DNA of 64,000 bases from an uncultured Lachnospiraceae bacterium (GCA_947178145.1 CAMWXE010000012.1:18315-82314); one strand, 5' to 3'; positions 19,357 through 28,349 are shown, counted from the first letter of the stretch. Numbers and translations: made by a program. Notes: a model not told the origin generated them from the letters alone.

Positions 19357-20446
19357 TATAATACTAACGGGAGACAGACCTACAGGGAGGCTTCACATCG
19401 GTCATTATGTAGGCTCGCTCAGACGAAGGGTAGAGCTGCAAAATTCGGGAGAATACGACAAGATATATATCATGATTGCGGATGCGCAGGCACTGACTGA
19501 CAACGTGGATAATCCGGAAAAGGTTCGTCAGAATATCATTGAGGTGGCACTGGACTATGTATCGGCAGGGCTGGATCCAGCAAAGTCCACACTCTTCATA
19601 CAATCACAGATATCAGAGCTCACAGAGCTGACTTTTTACTATATGAACTTAGTGACCGTCTCCAGGCTTCAGAGAAATCCGACGGTAAAGAACGAGATAC
19701 AGCTGAGAAATTTCGAGGCGAGTATCCCGGTAGGGTTCTTTACCTATCCGATTAGCCAGGCAGCGGATATCACGTTCTGCAAGGCAAATGTGGTTCCTGT
19801 GGGGGAGGATCAGCTGCCGATGATTGAGCAGACGAAGGAGATTGTACACAAATTTAATTCCATATATGCTCCGGAAAACCCGGTGCTTGTGGATCCAAAA
19901 GCCCTGATACCGGAGGCGGAGGCGTGCAAGCGGCTTCCGGGAACAGACGGGAAGGCGAAGATGAGTAAGTCTCTTGGAAACTGCATCTATCTTGCAGACA
20001 GCGCAGACGAGGTGCGCACCAAGATAATGAGCATGTACACAGATCCGCTCCATCTGCAGGTCAGCGACCCAGGACATCTGGAGGGAAATACGGTGTTTAC
20101 GTATCTTGACGCATTTGCGCGCGATGAGCATTTTGAGCGGTATTGTTCAGACTATGCAAATCTGGACGAGATGAAAGCGCATTACACAAAGGGCGGTCTC
20201 GGCGACGTGAAGGTCAAGAAATTTTTGAACAATATTATACAGGAGGAGCTTGAGCCAATCAGAGAGAGACGCGCTGCGTATGAGAAGGATATCCCTGAGA
20301 TTTACAATATCCTGAAGAGAGGATCCGATGCAGCGCGCGAAGTGGCGGCACAGACACTCTCGGAGGTAAAGCAGGCCATGAAAATCGATTATTTTGAGGA
20401 TATCGAGCTGATCAGGGCGCAGAGCGAACGCTATAAGGGCTTTTAA
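19349..20446 (+). CDS. trpS: Tryptophanyl-tRNA synthetase
   Basis: Charges tRNA-Trp with tryptophan. The 365-aa protein carries the class I signatures [10 protein letters not shown] (HIGH) near residue 16 and AKMSKSLGN (KMSKS) near 208. [14 protein letters not shown] and the specificity region IADAQALTD also match TrpRS. It is slightly longer than the usual 330 aa. Translation starts inside the end of the upstream gene (8-base overlap), implying coupling. A strong terminator follows. No T-box leader is visible because there is no intergenic space. Confidence 0.95.
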   Translation: MSNIILTGDRPTGRLHIGHYVGSLRRRVELQNSGEYDKIYIMIADAQALTDNVDNPEKVRQNIIEVALDYVSAGLDPAKSTLFIQSQISELTELTFYYMNLVTVSRLQRNPTVKNEIQLRNFEASIPVGFFTYPISQAADITFCKANVVPVGEDQLPMIEQTKEIVHKFNSIYAPENPVLVDPKALIPEAEACKRLPGTDGKAKMSKSLGNCIYLADSADEVRTKIMSMYTDPLHLQVSDPGHLEGNTVFTYLDAFARDEHFERYCSDYANLDEMKAHYTKGGLGDVKVKKFLNNIIQEELEPIRERRAAYEKDIPEIYNILKRGSDAAREVAAQTLSEVKQAMKIDYFEDIELIRAQSERYKGF

Positions 20447-20459
20447 AGCAGATTTTTGG

Positions 20460-20488
20460 AGGGCATCTCACAGGAGGTGCTCTTTTTT
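20460..20488 (+). terminator. Intrinsic terminator after trpS
   Basis: A 10-bp stem (AGGGCATCTC with GAGGTGCTCT, two G-U pairs) with loop ACAG is followed by six Ts. It closes the operon that ends with trpS. Confidence 0.88.
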
Positions 20489-20601
20489 GTGTATAATTCG
20501 AACGATTCCAAGAAAAACTAATGGAAGAAAGAAAACAGGAATAATTACGTCGGTAACAGTAGATTCAATGATATTAGCAGAGACAAACAGGAGGCGATTC
20601 A

Positions 20602-21699
20602 GTGGAAAGCAATACAGCAAAAAAGAATGCGATTGGTACATCCAGCATAGCATATGACAGTCCGGTATGGATCATGGGGAGCGGTTCGATTGTGGGGCAG
20701 ATGGAGAATGAAGGGCCGCTTGCAGGAAGTTTTGACAAGGTAAGCGATGACAAAAATGACATGTTTGGGGAGGACTCCTGGGAAAAAGCGGAGAGTGCGC
20801 TGCAGAAAGAGGCAGTAGCGCTCACACTGTCAAAAACGAGTGCTGAGGCAGGTGATATTCGATATTTATACGCAGGTGATCTTTTGGGACAGAATATCGC
20901 AAGCTCATTTGGCCTGATGGATTACAATATTCCATTGTTTGGATTGTATGGTGCCTGCTCGACCTGTGGAGAATCGCTTTGCCTCGGAAGCATGAGTGTG
21001 GCAGCAGGATATGCAGACCGTGTCATGAGTCTCACCTCAAGTCATTTTGCGAGTGCGCAGAAGGAGTTTCGCTATCCGCTTGAGTATGGTGGGCAGCGGC
21101 CGCTGTATGCATCCTGGACCGTGACCGGAAGCGCTGCTTTTCTATTGCAGAGTGAAAATGCATCCGGGAAATCAGTATCCGGCAAGACAATCAAAAACGA
21201 GTATGAGGGAAAATATCAGAAAAAAGTTGGAATAACTGGTGTCACGGTCGGACGGATAGAAGATTATGGCATCAAAGATTCCTTTAATATGGGATGTGCA
21301 ATGGCACCGGCTGCGGCGTGGACAATCGCGACAAATCTGAAAGACTTCGGCAGAAAACCGCAGGACTACGATGCTATTTTTACCGGAGATCTCGGAAGTG
21401 TCGGACAACAGGCATTATTCCAGCTCCTGTCACAGGAGAAGATTGATATCAGTGACAGGCACTATGACTGTGGATTGCTGATCTATGACACCGAGAAGCA
21501 GGATGTACACGCGGGGGGAAGTGGCTGCGGTTGTTCCGCTGTCGTTCTGTCGGCGCACATTTTGCCCAAAATGGCGAAAGGAGAATGGAAGCGTGTACTG
21601 TTTGTACCGACGGGGGCGCTGCTCAACAAGACTTCTTTCAATGAGGGCCAGAATGTGCCGGGGATTGCGCACGCGGTAGTAATTGAGGTGTGCAATTGA
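20602..21699 (+). CDS. spoVAD: Stage V sporulation protein AD
   Basis: Inner-spore-membrane protein of the SpoVA channel that moves dipicolinic acid into the forespore; SpoVAD has a thiolase-like fold and binds DPA. Seen are GSGSIVGQMENEGPLAGSFD, GDLLGQN, FGLYGACSTCGES and HFASAQKEFRYPLEYGGQR, all family patterns. The start is GTG at 20602 with CAGGAGG 8 bases upstream. The protein is about 30 residues longer than Bacillus SpoVAD. A weak sigma-G-like pair lies upstream (GAATA at 20539-20543 and GATTCAA at 20562-20568, 18-base spacing). Unusually it is not next to spoVAC; spoVAE lies 2.2 kb downstream. Confidence 0.9.
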   Translation: MESNTAKKNAIGTSSIAYDSPVWIMGSGSIVGQMENEGPLAGSFDKVSDDKNDMFGEDSWEKAESALQKEAVALTLSKTSAEAGDIRYLYAGDLLGQNIASSFGLMDYNIPLFGLYGACSTCGESLCLGSMSVAAGYADRVMSLTSSHFASAQKEFRYPLEYGGQRPLYASWTVTGSAAFLLQSENASGKSVSGKTIKNEYEGKYQKKVGITGVTVGRIEDYGIKDSFNMGCAMAPAAAWTIATNLKDFGRKPQDYDAIFTGDLGSVGQQALFQLLSQEKIDISDRHYDCGLLIYDTEKQDVHAGGSGCGCSAVVLSAHILPKMAKGEWKRVLFVPTGALLNKTSFNEGQNVPGIAHAVVIEVCN

Positions 21700-21768
21700 C
21701 GGTGTAGTGCGACAAAATGCACTAATTGAGTAAAATATTCAGAAAATTCAGAAAATAGACTTAATTTT

Positions 21769-21797
21769 TTGACAAATGGTTCGATATAATATATGAA
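21769..21797 (+). promoter_or_regulatory. Sigma-A promoter for the 187-aa hypothetical gene
   Basis: A perfect TTGACA at 21769-21774 and TATGAA at 21792-21797 have 17-base spacing, in an AT-rich 223-base gap. The leader would be about 120 bases. A second TATAAT closer by is too near the -35 to pair with it. Confidence 0.5.
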
Positions 21798-21922
21798 GGA
21801 AGTTGACATAGGTTCATGTCATAAAAGAATGTCATAAGTCATAGACCTTAAGATTATCTTAGAGTGCTTGTATGAGAAGCGGGGAGTCTCATACATCATA
21901 TATAAGGGAAAGGAGTTGTTCT

Positions 21923-22486
21923 ATGGAGGTAAGAGGTGCAAATGCTGCCCTGACAAACAGAGCAGCGGCGGCAATCGACAACTCGGGTTCGAACAGTAAA
22001 GAACAGCATCAGGCGATGAGAGTGAACAATGCTGTTCTGGATGAGAATCCAGAGCTTGATGACCAGTCGGTTGAGGTCTCAATATCGGCAGCCGGGCTTA
22101 AGAGAAGTCTGTTATTGGAAAAACAAGCTGAAAAGGAAGAGAATGCGGGCGGTGAGGAAAGCTTTTCTGGAGAGGCAGAGCTTGAGGACATGATGAAAAA
22201 GATGGAAGGGCTCTCCAGTCAGGTGATTAATGGACATTTTTCCATTACAGACAGACTGAACTTTAATATCGAGATTGATAAGCTCACCAATGAGCTGAAC
22301 CGGTTAAGCGGCAATACAGCTGTGATAACCAGGAATGACTGCGGCCAGCTGGCACAGCGGATCTCAGACCTGACGCGCGTAATCAGTGATGCAGCCGTTT
22401 ACCGCAACAGTGCGCGCACTGTATTTATGGTCAACTCAAAACAGTCTTTCAAGCCTATGAACACAAGACTGGATATTGTTTTATAA
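21923..22486 (+). CDS. Hypothetical protein, alpha-helical
   Basis: I do not recognise this 187-aa protein. It has no signal peptide or membrane helix. Residues 1-60 are Ala/Asn/Ser-rich, then come charged helices (EKQAEKEENAGGEE, ELEDMMKKMEG), and about 110-187 is a regular amphipathic stretch (FNIEIDKLTNELNRLSG). This is weakly like small motility- or sporulation-associated accessory proteins, but no family can be claimed. The ATG at 21923 is chosen over 21872 because GGAAAGGAG precedes it. It has its own promoter and terminator, so it is monocistronic. Confidence 0.6.
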   Translation: MEVRGANAALTNRAAAAIDNSGSNSKEQHQAMRVNNAVLDENPELDDQSVEVSISAAGLKRSLLLEKQAEKEENAGGEESFSGEAELEDMMKKMEGLSSQVINGHFSITDRLNFNIEIDKLTNELNRLSGNTAVITRNDCGQLAQRISDLTRVISDAAVYRNSARTVFMVNSKQSFKPMNTRLDIVL

Positions 22487-22495
22487 AAAAGTAAT

Positions 22496-22528
22496 AAAAA
22501 TCGAATGCGAAGGCACTCGATTTTTTTC
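22496..22528 (+). terminator. Intrinsic terminator
   Basis: AAAAATCGA pairs with TCGATTTTT, with a further TGC/GCA pairing inside, followed by a T run. It starts 9 bases after the hypothetical gene's stop. Confidence 0.8.
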
Positions 22529-22579
22529 TTGACATTTTGGATGTCTTGTCACAAGATAATAGATGAGGAAGTGATCTGC

Positions 22580-22834
22580 ATGCGCAGGATGGATTTTAAG
22601 ATGGAACGCCCGGGACAGGTGAAGGAAGGCGACCAGGTCACCGTCACGGAGGGTGTACTGCCAAGCAACTATTACTATACGATTAATCCGGCAGTGGCCA
22701 TGTCAGGGAATATTCCATTCCGGGACAGGCTCAAATCCAAAAGTGGTACAGTCGTTTCGGTCGAGGAGAATACGAGAGGCTACTATGTCACAGTGGAGTT
22801 TGATGAGCCGGAAGGAGTGAAGTGTGAAGTGTGA
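22580..22834 (+). CDS. Small hypothetical protein (84 aa)
   Basis: Small, probably all-beta cytosolic protein. The sequence has [20 protein letters not shown] and a C-terminal [23 protein letters not shown], which look like two beta-barrel strands of a KOW/SH3-like domain; this is inference. The ATG at 22580 has GAGGAAG upstream, and the frame opening at 22505 overlaps a terminator and is unlikely. Its stop codon lies inside a long inverted repeat. The function is unknown. Confidence 0.55.
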   Translation: MRRMDFKMERPGQVKEGDQVTVTEGVLPSNYYYTINPAVAMSGNIPFRDRLKSKSGTVVSVEENTRGYYVTVEFDEPEGVKCEV

Positions 22835-22890
22835 AGAGAATTTCTAAGCCTGTAAAAGACACAGGCTAAGAAATTCTAAAACTTCACACT
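22828..22890. repeat. Long inverted repeat overlapping a stop codon
   Basis: The outer arms AGTGTGAAG (22828-22836) and CTTCACACT (22882-22890) pair perfectly. The inner 17-base arms at 22837-22853 and 22861-22877 pair with one mismatch, and the loop has 7 bases. There is no T run, so it is not a standard terminator. It includes the last codon and stop of the 84-aa gene and ends 22 bases before the RidA start, close to that gene's ribosome site. Confidence 0.8.
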
Positions 22891-22911
22891 GGAAAAGGAG
22901 GATATGAGATT

Positions 22912-23289
22912 ATGAAAAAAATTAGTACAGACAAGGCGCCGGCAGCGATTGGCCCTTATTCGCAGGCTGTCATGGCGGGAGATTTTTTGTATGCATCGGG
23001 ACAGATCCCGATCAATCCGGCGACAGGAACTGTGGAAGCGGAAGGCATCACAGCGCAGGCGGAACAGTCTATGCGCAATGTAGGAGCGATTTTAGAAGCA
23101 GCTGGTGTAAACTATGACAATGTGGTTAAGACGACGTGCTTTCTGGCTGACATTGCTGATTTTGCGGCTTTTAATGAAGTGTATGCAAGGTATTTTACCC
23201 AGAATCCCGCGAGGAGCTGTGTGGCAGTGAAGGATTTACCCAAGGGCGTACTCTGTGAGGTTGAAGTCATCGCATACCTTGGCGATTGA
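22912..23289 (+). CDS. ridA: RidA family enamine/imine deaminase
   Basis: Cytosolic deaminase that clears reactive 2-aminoacrylate made by PLP enzymes. The 125-aa protein shows the family start KAPAAIGPYSQAV, YASGQIPINPATG and the C-terminal NPARSCVAVKDLPKG with the Arg that binds the substrate carboxylate, followed by EVEVIAYLG. A strong AAAGGAGGA precedes the ATG. It lies directly downstream of a large inverted repeat and 17 bases before shikimate kinase, so it may be co-transcribed with it. Confidence 0.93.
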   Translation: MKKISTDKAPAAIGPYSQAVMAGDFLYASGQIPINPATGTVEAEGITAQAEQSMRNVGAILEAAGVNYDNVVKTTCFLADIADFAAFNEVYARYFTQNPARSCVAVKDLPKGVLCEVEVIAYLGD

Positions 23290-23306
23290 GCAGGGAGTGA
23301 AAAGCC

Positions 23307-23807
23307 TTGAGAATGAAAAATATCGTACTGATCGGTATGCCAGGTGCCGGTAAGAGTACAGTTGGTGTTGTCCTTGCGAAAAATATGGGAATGTCATTTC
23401 TGGATTCCGACCTTGTGATACAGGAGCGGGAGGGAAAGAAGCTTCATGAGCTGATAGAGGAGCATGGAATGGATGGCTTTCTCGCGATAGAAGGCCGTGT
23501 GAATGCTTCCCTGAATCCCAAGACGGCAGTGATTGCAACAGGTGGGAGTGCCGTCTACAGTGAGGAAGCGATGGAGCATCTGCGCAGCATTGCAATGATC
23601 TGCTATCTGAAGCTGCCATATCGGAGCATCGAGGAACGTCTCGGCGATCTGGCGGAGCGGGGCGTTGTGCTCAGGGAAGGTGAGACGCTGTATGAGCTCT
23701 ATGAGGAGCGCGTTCCCCTGTATGAAAAATATGCGAATATCACAGTGGAGTGCGAAAATAAAAATATTCGTGAGATTGTCACAGAACTGTCAAAACGACT
23801 AAAATAG
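23307..23807 (+). CDS. aroK: Shikimate kinase
   Basis: Phosphorylates shikimate with ATP in the chorismate pathway. The 166-aa length is typical. The Walker A loop GMPGAGKST sits near residue 10, the DSD shikimate/Mg site is FLDSDLVIQE, and ATGGSAVY is the substrate-binding glycine motif. One of the catalytic arginines is in the lid region RGVVLREGET. The start is TTG at 23307, 9 bases after GGAG; the ATG at 23313 is the alternative. It is a single aromatic-pathway gene away from its usual neighbours. Confidence 0.88.
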   Translation: MRMKNIVLIGMPGAGKSTVGVVLAKNMGMSFLDSDLVIQEREGKKLHELIEEHGMDGFLAIEGRVNASLNPKTAVIATGGSAVYSEEAMEHLRSIAMICYLKLPYRSIEERLGDLAERGVVLREGETLYELYEERVPLYEKYANITVECENKNIREIVTELSKRLK

Positions 23808-23913
23808 AATTCCATTCATAAAAAATCAAAAATACCACATACTAATCCTGATGAAAAACAAGAAGTTGTGTAGCAGTAGATAGACACAGTTTCTGGAAAG
23901 GTATGTGGTTTTT

Positions 23914-24276
23914 ATGATGGATTATATCAATGCATTCTGGGTTGGAGGGGTGATCTGCGCACTTGCACAGATATTTCTCGACCGCACGAAGATGCTTCCC
24001 GGGCGTGTGATGGTGCTTTTGGTCTGCACCGGCGCGGTCATAAGCTTTTTTGGATGGTATGAGCCCTTTGCGGAGTATGCGGGCGCAGGTGCCAATGTGC
24101 CTCTTCTGGGATACGGGAATATCCTTATGAAAGGGGTGAAGGAGGCAGTTGACAAGGACGGCTTTATTGGGCTGTTCAAGGGCGGTTTCACCAACGGAGC
24201 TGTAGGGTGCAGTGCGGCGCTGATCTTTGGCTATCTTGCAAGTCTTGTATTTCACTCTAAGGTGACCAAAGCATAG
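23914..24276 (+). CDS. spoVAE: Stage V sporulation protein AE
   Basis: Small integral membrane component of the SpoVA dipicolinate channel. The sequence (about 121 aa) starts MMDYINAFWVGGVICALAQ and has TKMLPGRVMVLLV, EYAGAGANVPLLGYGN and GFIGLFKGGFTNGAVG, all characteristic of SpoVAE(b), with three to four hydrophobic segments. I prefer the ATG at 23914; GTG at 23905 is too close to the GGAAAGG site. The gene is convergent with the next one, with a two-base gap. It is split from spoVAD by four unrelated genes. Confidence 0.88.
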   Translation: MMDYINAFWVGGVICALAQIFLDRTKMLPGRVMVLLVCTGAVISFFGWYEPFAEYAGAGANVPLLGYGNILMKGVKEAVDKDGFIGLFKGGFTNGAVGCSAALIFGYLASLVFHSKVTKA

Positions 24277-24278
24277 CA

Positions 24279-24788
24279 TTATACTTCTTCAAAATCCAGT
24301 CCAAAACCGGACAGGAGCTGGCGCACATAAGTTTCCCACAATCGATCAACGCTTTTATCCATGATAAAGGTCGTGAATGCACTTCCGGTAATGCATGTTA
24401 CCTTGCCATTGTCATAGCGGACATTGAGAACGAGGGAACGAATCAGATTGGCTGCAACTCCGCATTCTGGATTTGCAGCTATTTTTTCAATCAGCTGCGG
24501 CGTGGCGTGGAGCACCACCTTAAAGGAAACAGGCGTCTTTTTCCCCTTAATCAATTGAAAGCAGACTGGCCGGATATCACTCCAGGAGGAAAAGACAAGC
24601 GACTTCCGGCTGCTTTCCAATGTTTCCAGCTCCTCGCTGCTGTAGAATTCCTTTACAAGATGCCCGTCAATGTGAAACGTGTTAAAGGTGGTAATGACGG
24701 CTTCTTCCACCAGAAAAGAGTCGAACTGCTCCGAGCGGAGCAGGGAGTTCATCATGTTTTTTGTTCCTTTTATTTCTAATGCAATCAT
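24279..24788 (-). CDS. DUF5721 family protein
   Basis: A cytosolic protein of 169 aa common in Lachnospiraceae and of unknown function. It begins MIALEIKGTKNMMNSLL and has FDSFLVEEAVITTFNTFHIDGHLVK, WSDIRPVCFQLIKGKKTP and a C-terminal CITGSAFTTFIMDKSVDRLWE, the family pattern as I recall it. AAGGAG precedes the ATG, and a good promoter lies at 24819-24847. It is divergent from degV and convergent with spoVAE. Confidence 0.75.
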   Translation of the reverse strand: MIALEIKGTKNMMNSLLRSEQFDSFLVEEAVITTFNTFHIDGHLVKEFYSSEELETLESSRKSLVFSSWSDIRPVCFQLIKGKKTPVSFKVVLHATPQLIEKIAANPECGVAANLIRSLVLNVRYDNGKVTCITGSAFTTFIMDKSVDRLWETYVRQLLSGFGLDFEEV

Positions 24789-24818
24789 ATACTTCTCCTT
24801 ATTTACTTCAATGCTCTA

Positions 24819-24847
24819 AGTATAATCGTATTTGTCGAAAACTTCAA
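24819..24847 (-). promoter_or_regulatory. Sigma-A promoter for the DUF5721 gene
   Basis: On the minus strand, TTGAAG (24847-24842) and TATACT (24824-24819) are separated by 17 bases, matching four and five of six consensus bases. It lies about 30 bases upstream of the start codon. Confidence 0.65.
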
Positions 24848-24864
24848 GTATTTGTAAAAAGTCC

Positions 24865-24893
24865 TTTTCAAATAGAATGATATGTGATATGAT
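24865..24893 (+). promoter_or_regulatory. Extended -10 promoter for degV
   Basis: TTTTCA (24865-24870), a 17-base spacer and TATGAT (24888-24893), preceded by the TGN extension at 24885-24887. It is back to back with the promoter of the divergent DUF5721 gene. Confidence 0.55.
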
Positions 24894-24949
24894 GGTACAT
24901 AGTTATGAAAACTACGTAAAATAGTGTATAGGAATTTGAAAGGTAGAGA

Positions 24950-25792
24950 ATGATGAAATATAAGATAGTTGTTGATAGCTGCTGTGAGCTTCCGCAGGAT
25001 TTTAAGAAGGATGAGCGATTTGAGATTGTGCCGCTGACACTCATTGTAGGCGACCAGTATGAGAAAGAAGACAACATGGAATTTAACCAGCGGGAGTTTC
25101 TGGATGCGGTAGCGGCCTGTCCCACGTGTCCGAAATCAGCATGTCCCTCTCCAGAGCGATATCGGGAGGCGTACGTGACATCAGCGGAGCATGTGTATGT
25201 GGTGACACTGTCCTCAAAGCTCAGCGGCAGCCATAACAGCGCAGTCCTCGGAAAGGATTTGTATCACGAGAAGTATGGGGAGAAAGCAATCTATGTAATT
25301 GATTCCAGGTCGGCATCCTGTGGGGAGACACAGATTGTCTGTCAGATTATGGAGCTGGAGGAACAGGGCCTTCCTTTTGCGGAGATCACAGAGCGCATCG
25401 AGCAGTTTGTCAAGGGGATGAACACCTACTTTGTCCTCGAAAATCTTGATACACTCAGGAAAAATGGACGGCTTTCAGGTGTCAAGGCGCTTGTGGCTTC
25501 CACGCTTAACATAAAGCCTGTCATGGGAGCGGATGATGGCAGCATCATACAGCTCGGACAGGGAATCGGCATGAAGAAGGCGTTGACGAAAATGGCGGAC
25601 ACCGCGATAGAGGAAGCAGTGGATTCGGAGAATAAGCGGCTTATGATCACACATTGCAATAATCCAAAGGCGGCAGAATGTGTGCGCAGACATATTGAAG
25701 AGAAACGGCGCTTCAAGGAGACATTGATTCTTGATACAGCGGGTGTAAGCAGTATGTATGCCAATGAGGGCGGCGTGATTGTGACGATATAA
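24950..25792 (+). CDS. DegV family fatty-acid-binding protein
   Basis: Cytosolic fatty-acid-binding protein (FakB type), which presents fatty acids to a kinase for phosphorylation. The 280-aa protein has the family start YKIVVDSCCELP, the loop VVTLSSKLSGSHNSA that contacts the carboxylate, VIDSRSASCGETQ and VLENLDTLRKNGRLSG. ATGs at 24950 and 24953 are both possible. It has its own promoter and a strong bidirectional terminator. No FakA kinase is in the window. Confidence 0.9.
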   Translation: MMKYKIVVDSCCELPQDFKKDERFEIVPLTLIVGDQYEKEDNMEFNQREFLDAVAACPTCPKSACPSPERYREAYVTSAEHVYVVTLSSKLSGSHNSAVLGKDLYHEKYGEKAIYVIDSRSASCGETQIVCQIMELEEQGLPFAEITERIEQFVKGMNTYFVLENLDTLRKNGRLSGVKALVASTLNIKPVMGADDGSIIQLGQGIGMKKALTKMADTAIEEAVDSENKRLMITHCNNPKAAECVRRHIEEKRRFKETLILDTAGVSSMYANEGGVIVTI

Positions 25793-25809
25793 GTGATATT
25801 ACACTACAA

Positions 25810-25842
25810 AAAATGGATGAACTAATCAAGTTCATCCATTTT
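25810..25842. terminator. Bidirectional intrinsic terminator
   Basis: A perfect 14-bp stem (25810-25823 with 25829-25842, loop AATCA) has an A run on the left and a T run on the right, so it works on both strands. It ends degV on the plus strand and contains the last codons and stop of the convergent LytTR gene. Confidence 0.9.
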
Positions 25843-26535
25843 CTGTTTCAGAGCTTTGTATTCCCGATAGCGCAGGAGGGGGACTGCCAGTTCTTTGTAA
25901 TCCTGCATGACAAGAGCGACAGGCATAACGGCAGACACGTACTTAAAGTTGGCAATGCTCTTTTTGTTTACACGCGCAAACTCATCAAAAGGTTCAAAGA
26001 TCTGGCGGAGTTCCTCAATCGGTTCATCGATTTCCATGGAAGATCCGTCCGTCAGATAGAGCCTGCAGGCATTATTCTCCTCAAGGGCGTACATAATGGA
26101 ATACTTGGGTACACGATTGGGGACAGTGCTTGTGTGTACTGTCACAGTGACAACATGTCCGATAACATTGGCATCGCCCAGTGCCAGAAATTCTGGGAGC
26201 GGGTCCGGGATATAGGGCTTCCGGGCATGTACGACATAGTCTGGAAGGTTGGGAATCCTGGTGTAATCAATCTTGTCCGAATACAGTACCAGCGGAGCGT
26301 GATATCCCATGGCATTCAGGTGCTCAATAATAAACTCCACAATGCCAGACTCAGAACTCATATCCATGAAAATCAGGTTGTATTTCAAGGGGTTGGCGAG
26401 AAAGTGCATCTTTTCGCCGTAGGAGTCTACATACAAAATATTCGGTGTGCCGGCGCGCTTGTCGGACTCCCTCGAGAGCAGACGCTCTAAGTGCTTGCGG
26501 TCTGCTACATTATCGTCACAAATTGCTATATGCAT
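25822..26535 (-). CDS. LytTR family response regulator
   Basis: Two-component regulator, 237 aa. The receiver domain starts MHIAICDDNVADR (acidic pair at residues 8-9), has the phospho-acceptor region LIFMDM near 90 and ends about residue 125 with a Lys in ARKPY. The C-terminal half (about 140-237) resembles a LytTR DNA-binding domain, with YALEENNACRLYLTDGSSMEID and FARVNKKSIANFKYV. The start is placed at MHIA because AAAGAGGTG precedes it; the frame opens 73 codons earlier in sequence with no signals. No sensor kinase or peptide precursor gene is adjacent. The end overlaps a terminator. Confidence 0.82.
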   Translation of the reverse strand: MHIAICDDNVADRKHLERLLSRESDKRAGTPNILYVDSYGEKMHFLANPLKYNLIFMDMSSESGIVEFIIEHLNAMGYHAPLVLYSDKIDYTRIPNLPDYVVHARKPYIPDPLPEFLALGDANVIGHVVTVTVHTSTVPNRVPKYSIMYALEENNACRLYLTDGSSMEIDEPIEELRQIFEPFDEFARVNKKSIANFKYVSAVMPVALVMQDYKELAVPLLRYREYKALKQKMDELD

Positions 26536-26724
26536 AGTCTGTATACACCTCTTTTTATCAGAATTTCCTAACCACGTTCTTATGATGTGCCAATCACAGG
26601 TAAATACTGATATAGTACACTTGCGCTGGCATATTTGCCAGACAGTTCGGATATCAGTCCCCGGTGCTGTCGCATTATTCACAAAAGTTGTCATAAAGAA
26701 GTGGAAAAGTTTGTTATTATTACT

Positions 26725-26754
26725 ATAATAGCACAATTGCCATAGTAGAAACAA
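26725..26754 (-). promoter_or_regulatory. Extended -10 promoter for the LytTR regulator
   Basis: On the minus strand, TTGTTT (26754-26749), an 18-base spacer and TGC-TATTAT (-10 at 26730-26725). It is about 190 bases from the start codon, implying a long leader. I see no clear riboswitch in that leader. Confidence 0.45.
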
Positions 26755-26804
26755 GTGTTATTTGAAATAAAAAGTGATGTATATTGGGTGTCTGCCGATT
26801 TACG

Positions 26805-27080
26805 TTACCCCCTCTTTAAAATCAGCATGGCAAGCAAAATCTGCAAAATCAGGATCAACGGCATTCCATACACAAAATACCAGTGTCTGGTCTTGTGATG
26901 GAATACCCGCATACCAAGAATAGAACCGGCGCTTCCACCGATGAGGGCAAAGAGGAAGAGTGTGGATTCGCGGACACGCCAGCGGTGTTTGACGGCCTTT
27001 CTCTTGTCAATGCCCATCACCGTAAAGCCGGTTATATTGATCAGGATCAGATATAATACAACAATGTTAAGCATATTCAT
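26805..27080 (-). CDS. DUF1294 family membrane protein
   Basis: Small membrane protein (91 aa) with three hydrophobic segments (about 4-22, 39-58 and 70-88). The family motifs MGIDKRKA, RVRESTLFLFALIGGSAG and HKTRHWYFVYGMP are clear. The role is unknown. It is read from the same strand as argG, 54 bases after its stop, so it may be a downstream member of that transcript. Confidence 0.85.
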   Translation of the reverse strand: MNMLNIVVLYLILINITGFTVMGIDKRKAVKHRWRVRESTLFLFALIGGSAGSILGMRVFHHKTRHWYFVYGMPLILILQILLAMLILKRG

Positions 27081-27134
27081 AATGGCTCTCTTTAATCTGT
27101 GTTAAGGCCTGCACGTTATGCCTTTGGATTTTTA

Positions 27135-28349
27135 TTACTTTTCATTCTCCTGCATTTTCATTGCGCGGACTTTGCAGGACAGGCCAAAGAGGTTGATGAA
27201 GCCTTCTGCGTCGTGGTGGTCATACAAATCACCTGTCGTGAAGGAGGCAATCTTTTCATTATATAATGAATAGGGGCTTGTCTCGCCAGCTTTGATGATG
27301 TTTCCTTTATAAAGCTTGAATTTCACTTCGCCGGTCACATATTCCTGTGTTTTTTCGATAAACGCCTGAATTGCCTCGCGCTTTGGCGTGAACCATTTTC
27401 CTTCGTATACTGTGTCAGCAAGCTTGTTGCCCATTTCTTTCTTTAAGGTGTAGGTGTCACGGTCGAGAATCAATTCCTCGAGCTGCTGGTGTGCTTCCAT
27501 CAGAATTGTTCCGCCAGGTGTCTCATACACGCCGCGCGACTTCATTCCAACAACTCGGTTCTCAACGATATCAACGATACCAATACCATGTTTTCCGCCG
27601 AGTCTGTTCAGCTCTTTGATAATGTCAGAAACTTTCATTTCTTTGCCGTTTACAGACTTTGGAACACCTTTCTCAAAAGTCATTGTCACATATTCGCCTT
27701 CGTCGGGAGCTTTCTCCGGTGTGGTGCCAAGCACCAGCAGATGGTCGTAGTTTGGCTCATTGGCTGGATCTTCAAGCTCCAGCCCCTCGTGGCTGATGTG
27801 CCAGATATTTCTGTCGCGGCTGTAGGAGCTGTCTGCCGAGAACGGAAGATGAATGCCGTGCGCCTTACAGTATTCAATCTCAGACTCACGGGAATCCATC
27901 GTCCACTTGTCATTTCTCCACGCAGCGATAATCTTGATGTCAGGAGCCAGCGCCTTGATGCCAAGCTCAAAACGAATCTGGTCGTTGCCTTTGCCGGTAG
28001 CGCCATGGCAGATGGCAGTAGCGCCTTCTTTTCTCGCAATTTCCACAAGCTTCTTCGCGATGAGCGGTCTTGCCATAGAAGTGCCGAGAAGGTATTTATT
28101 CTCATAGATGGCGTTTGCCTGCACACAGGGAACAATATATTCGTCGCAGAATTCATCGATTACATTTTCGATGTAAAGCTTCTCTGCGCCACAGGATTTT
28201 GCGCGCTCCTCGAGTCCGTCAAGCTCCTCCTCCTGCCCACAGTCGACGCAGACACAGATGACTTCGTAATCAAAGTTCTCCTTTAACCATGGGATGATTG
28301 CAGTGGTGTCAAGACCACCGGAATAGGCAAGTACTACTTTTTCTTTCAT
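27135..28349 (-). CDS. argG: Argininosuccinate synthase
   Basis: Joins citrulline and aspartate with ATP to make argininosuccinate in arginine synthesis. The 404-aa protein has the PP-loop [10 protein letters not shown] at the N-terminus, then [13 protein letters not shown], the substrate-binding [16 protein letters not shown], and [24 protein letters not shown] precedes the ATG. argH is not adjacent. The upstream region holds a promoter overlapped by ARG-box-like inverted repeats, so arginine repression by ArgR is likely. Confidence 0.96.
   Translation of the reverse strand: MKEKVVLAYSGGLDTTAIIPWLKENFDYEVICVCVDCGQEEELDGLEERAKSCGAEKLYIENVIDEFCDEYIVPCVQANAIYENKYLLGTSMARPLIAKKLVEIARKEGATAICHGATGKGNDQIRFELGIKALAPDIKIIAAWRNDKWTMDSRESEIEYCKAHGIHLPFSADSSYSRDRNIWHISHEGLELEDPANEPNYDHLLVLGTTPEKAPDEGEYVTMTFEKGVPKSVNGKEMKVSDIIKELNRLGGKHGIGIVDIVENRVVGMKSRGVYETPGGTILMEAHQQLEELILDRDTYTLKKEMGNKLADTVYEGKWFTPKREAIQAFIEKTQEYVTGEVKFKLYKGNIIKAGETSPYSLYNEKIASFTTGDLYDHHDAEGFINLFGLSCKVRAMKMQENEK

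Noticed and set aside
27489..28286. 265-codon plus-strand frame
   Set aside because: Lies entirely antisense to argG, which is a clear conserved gene; the frame is a shadow.
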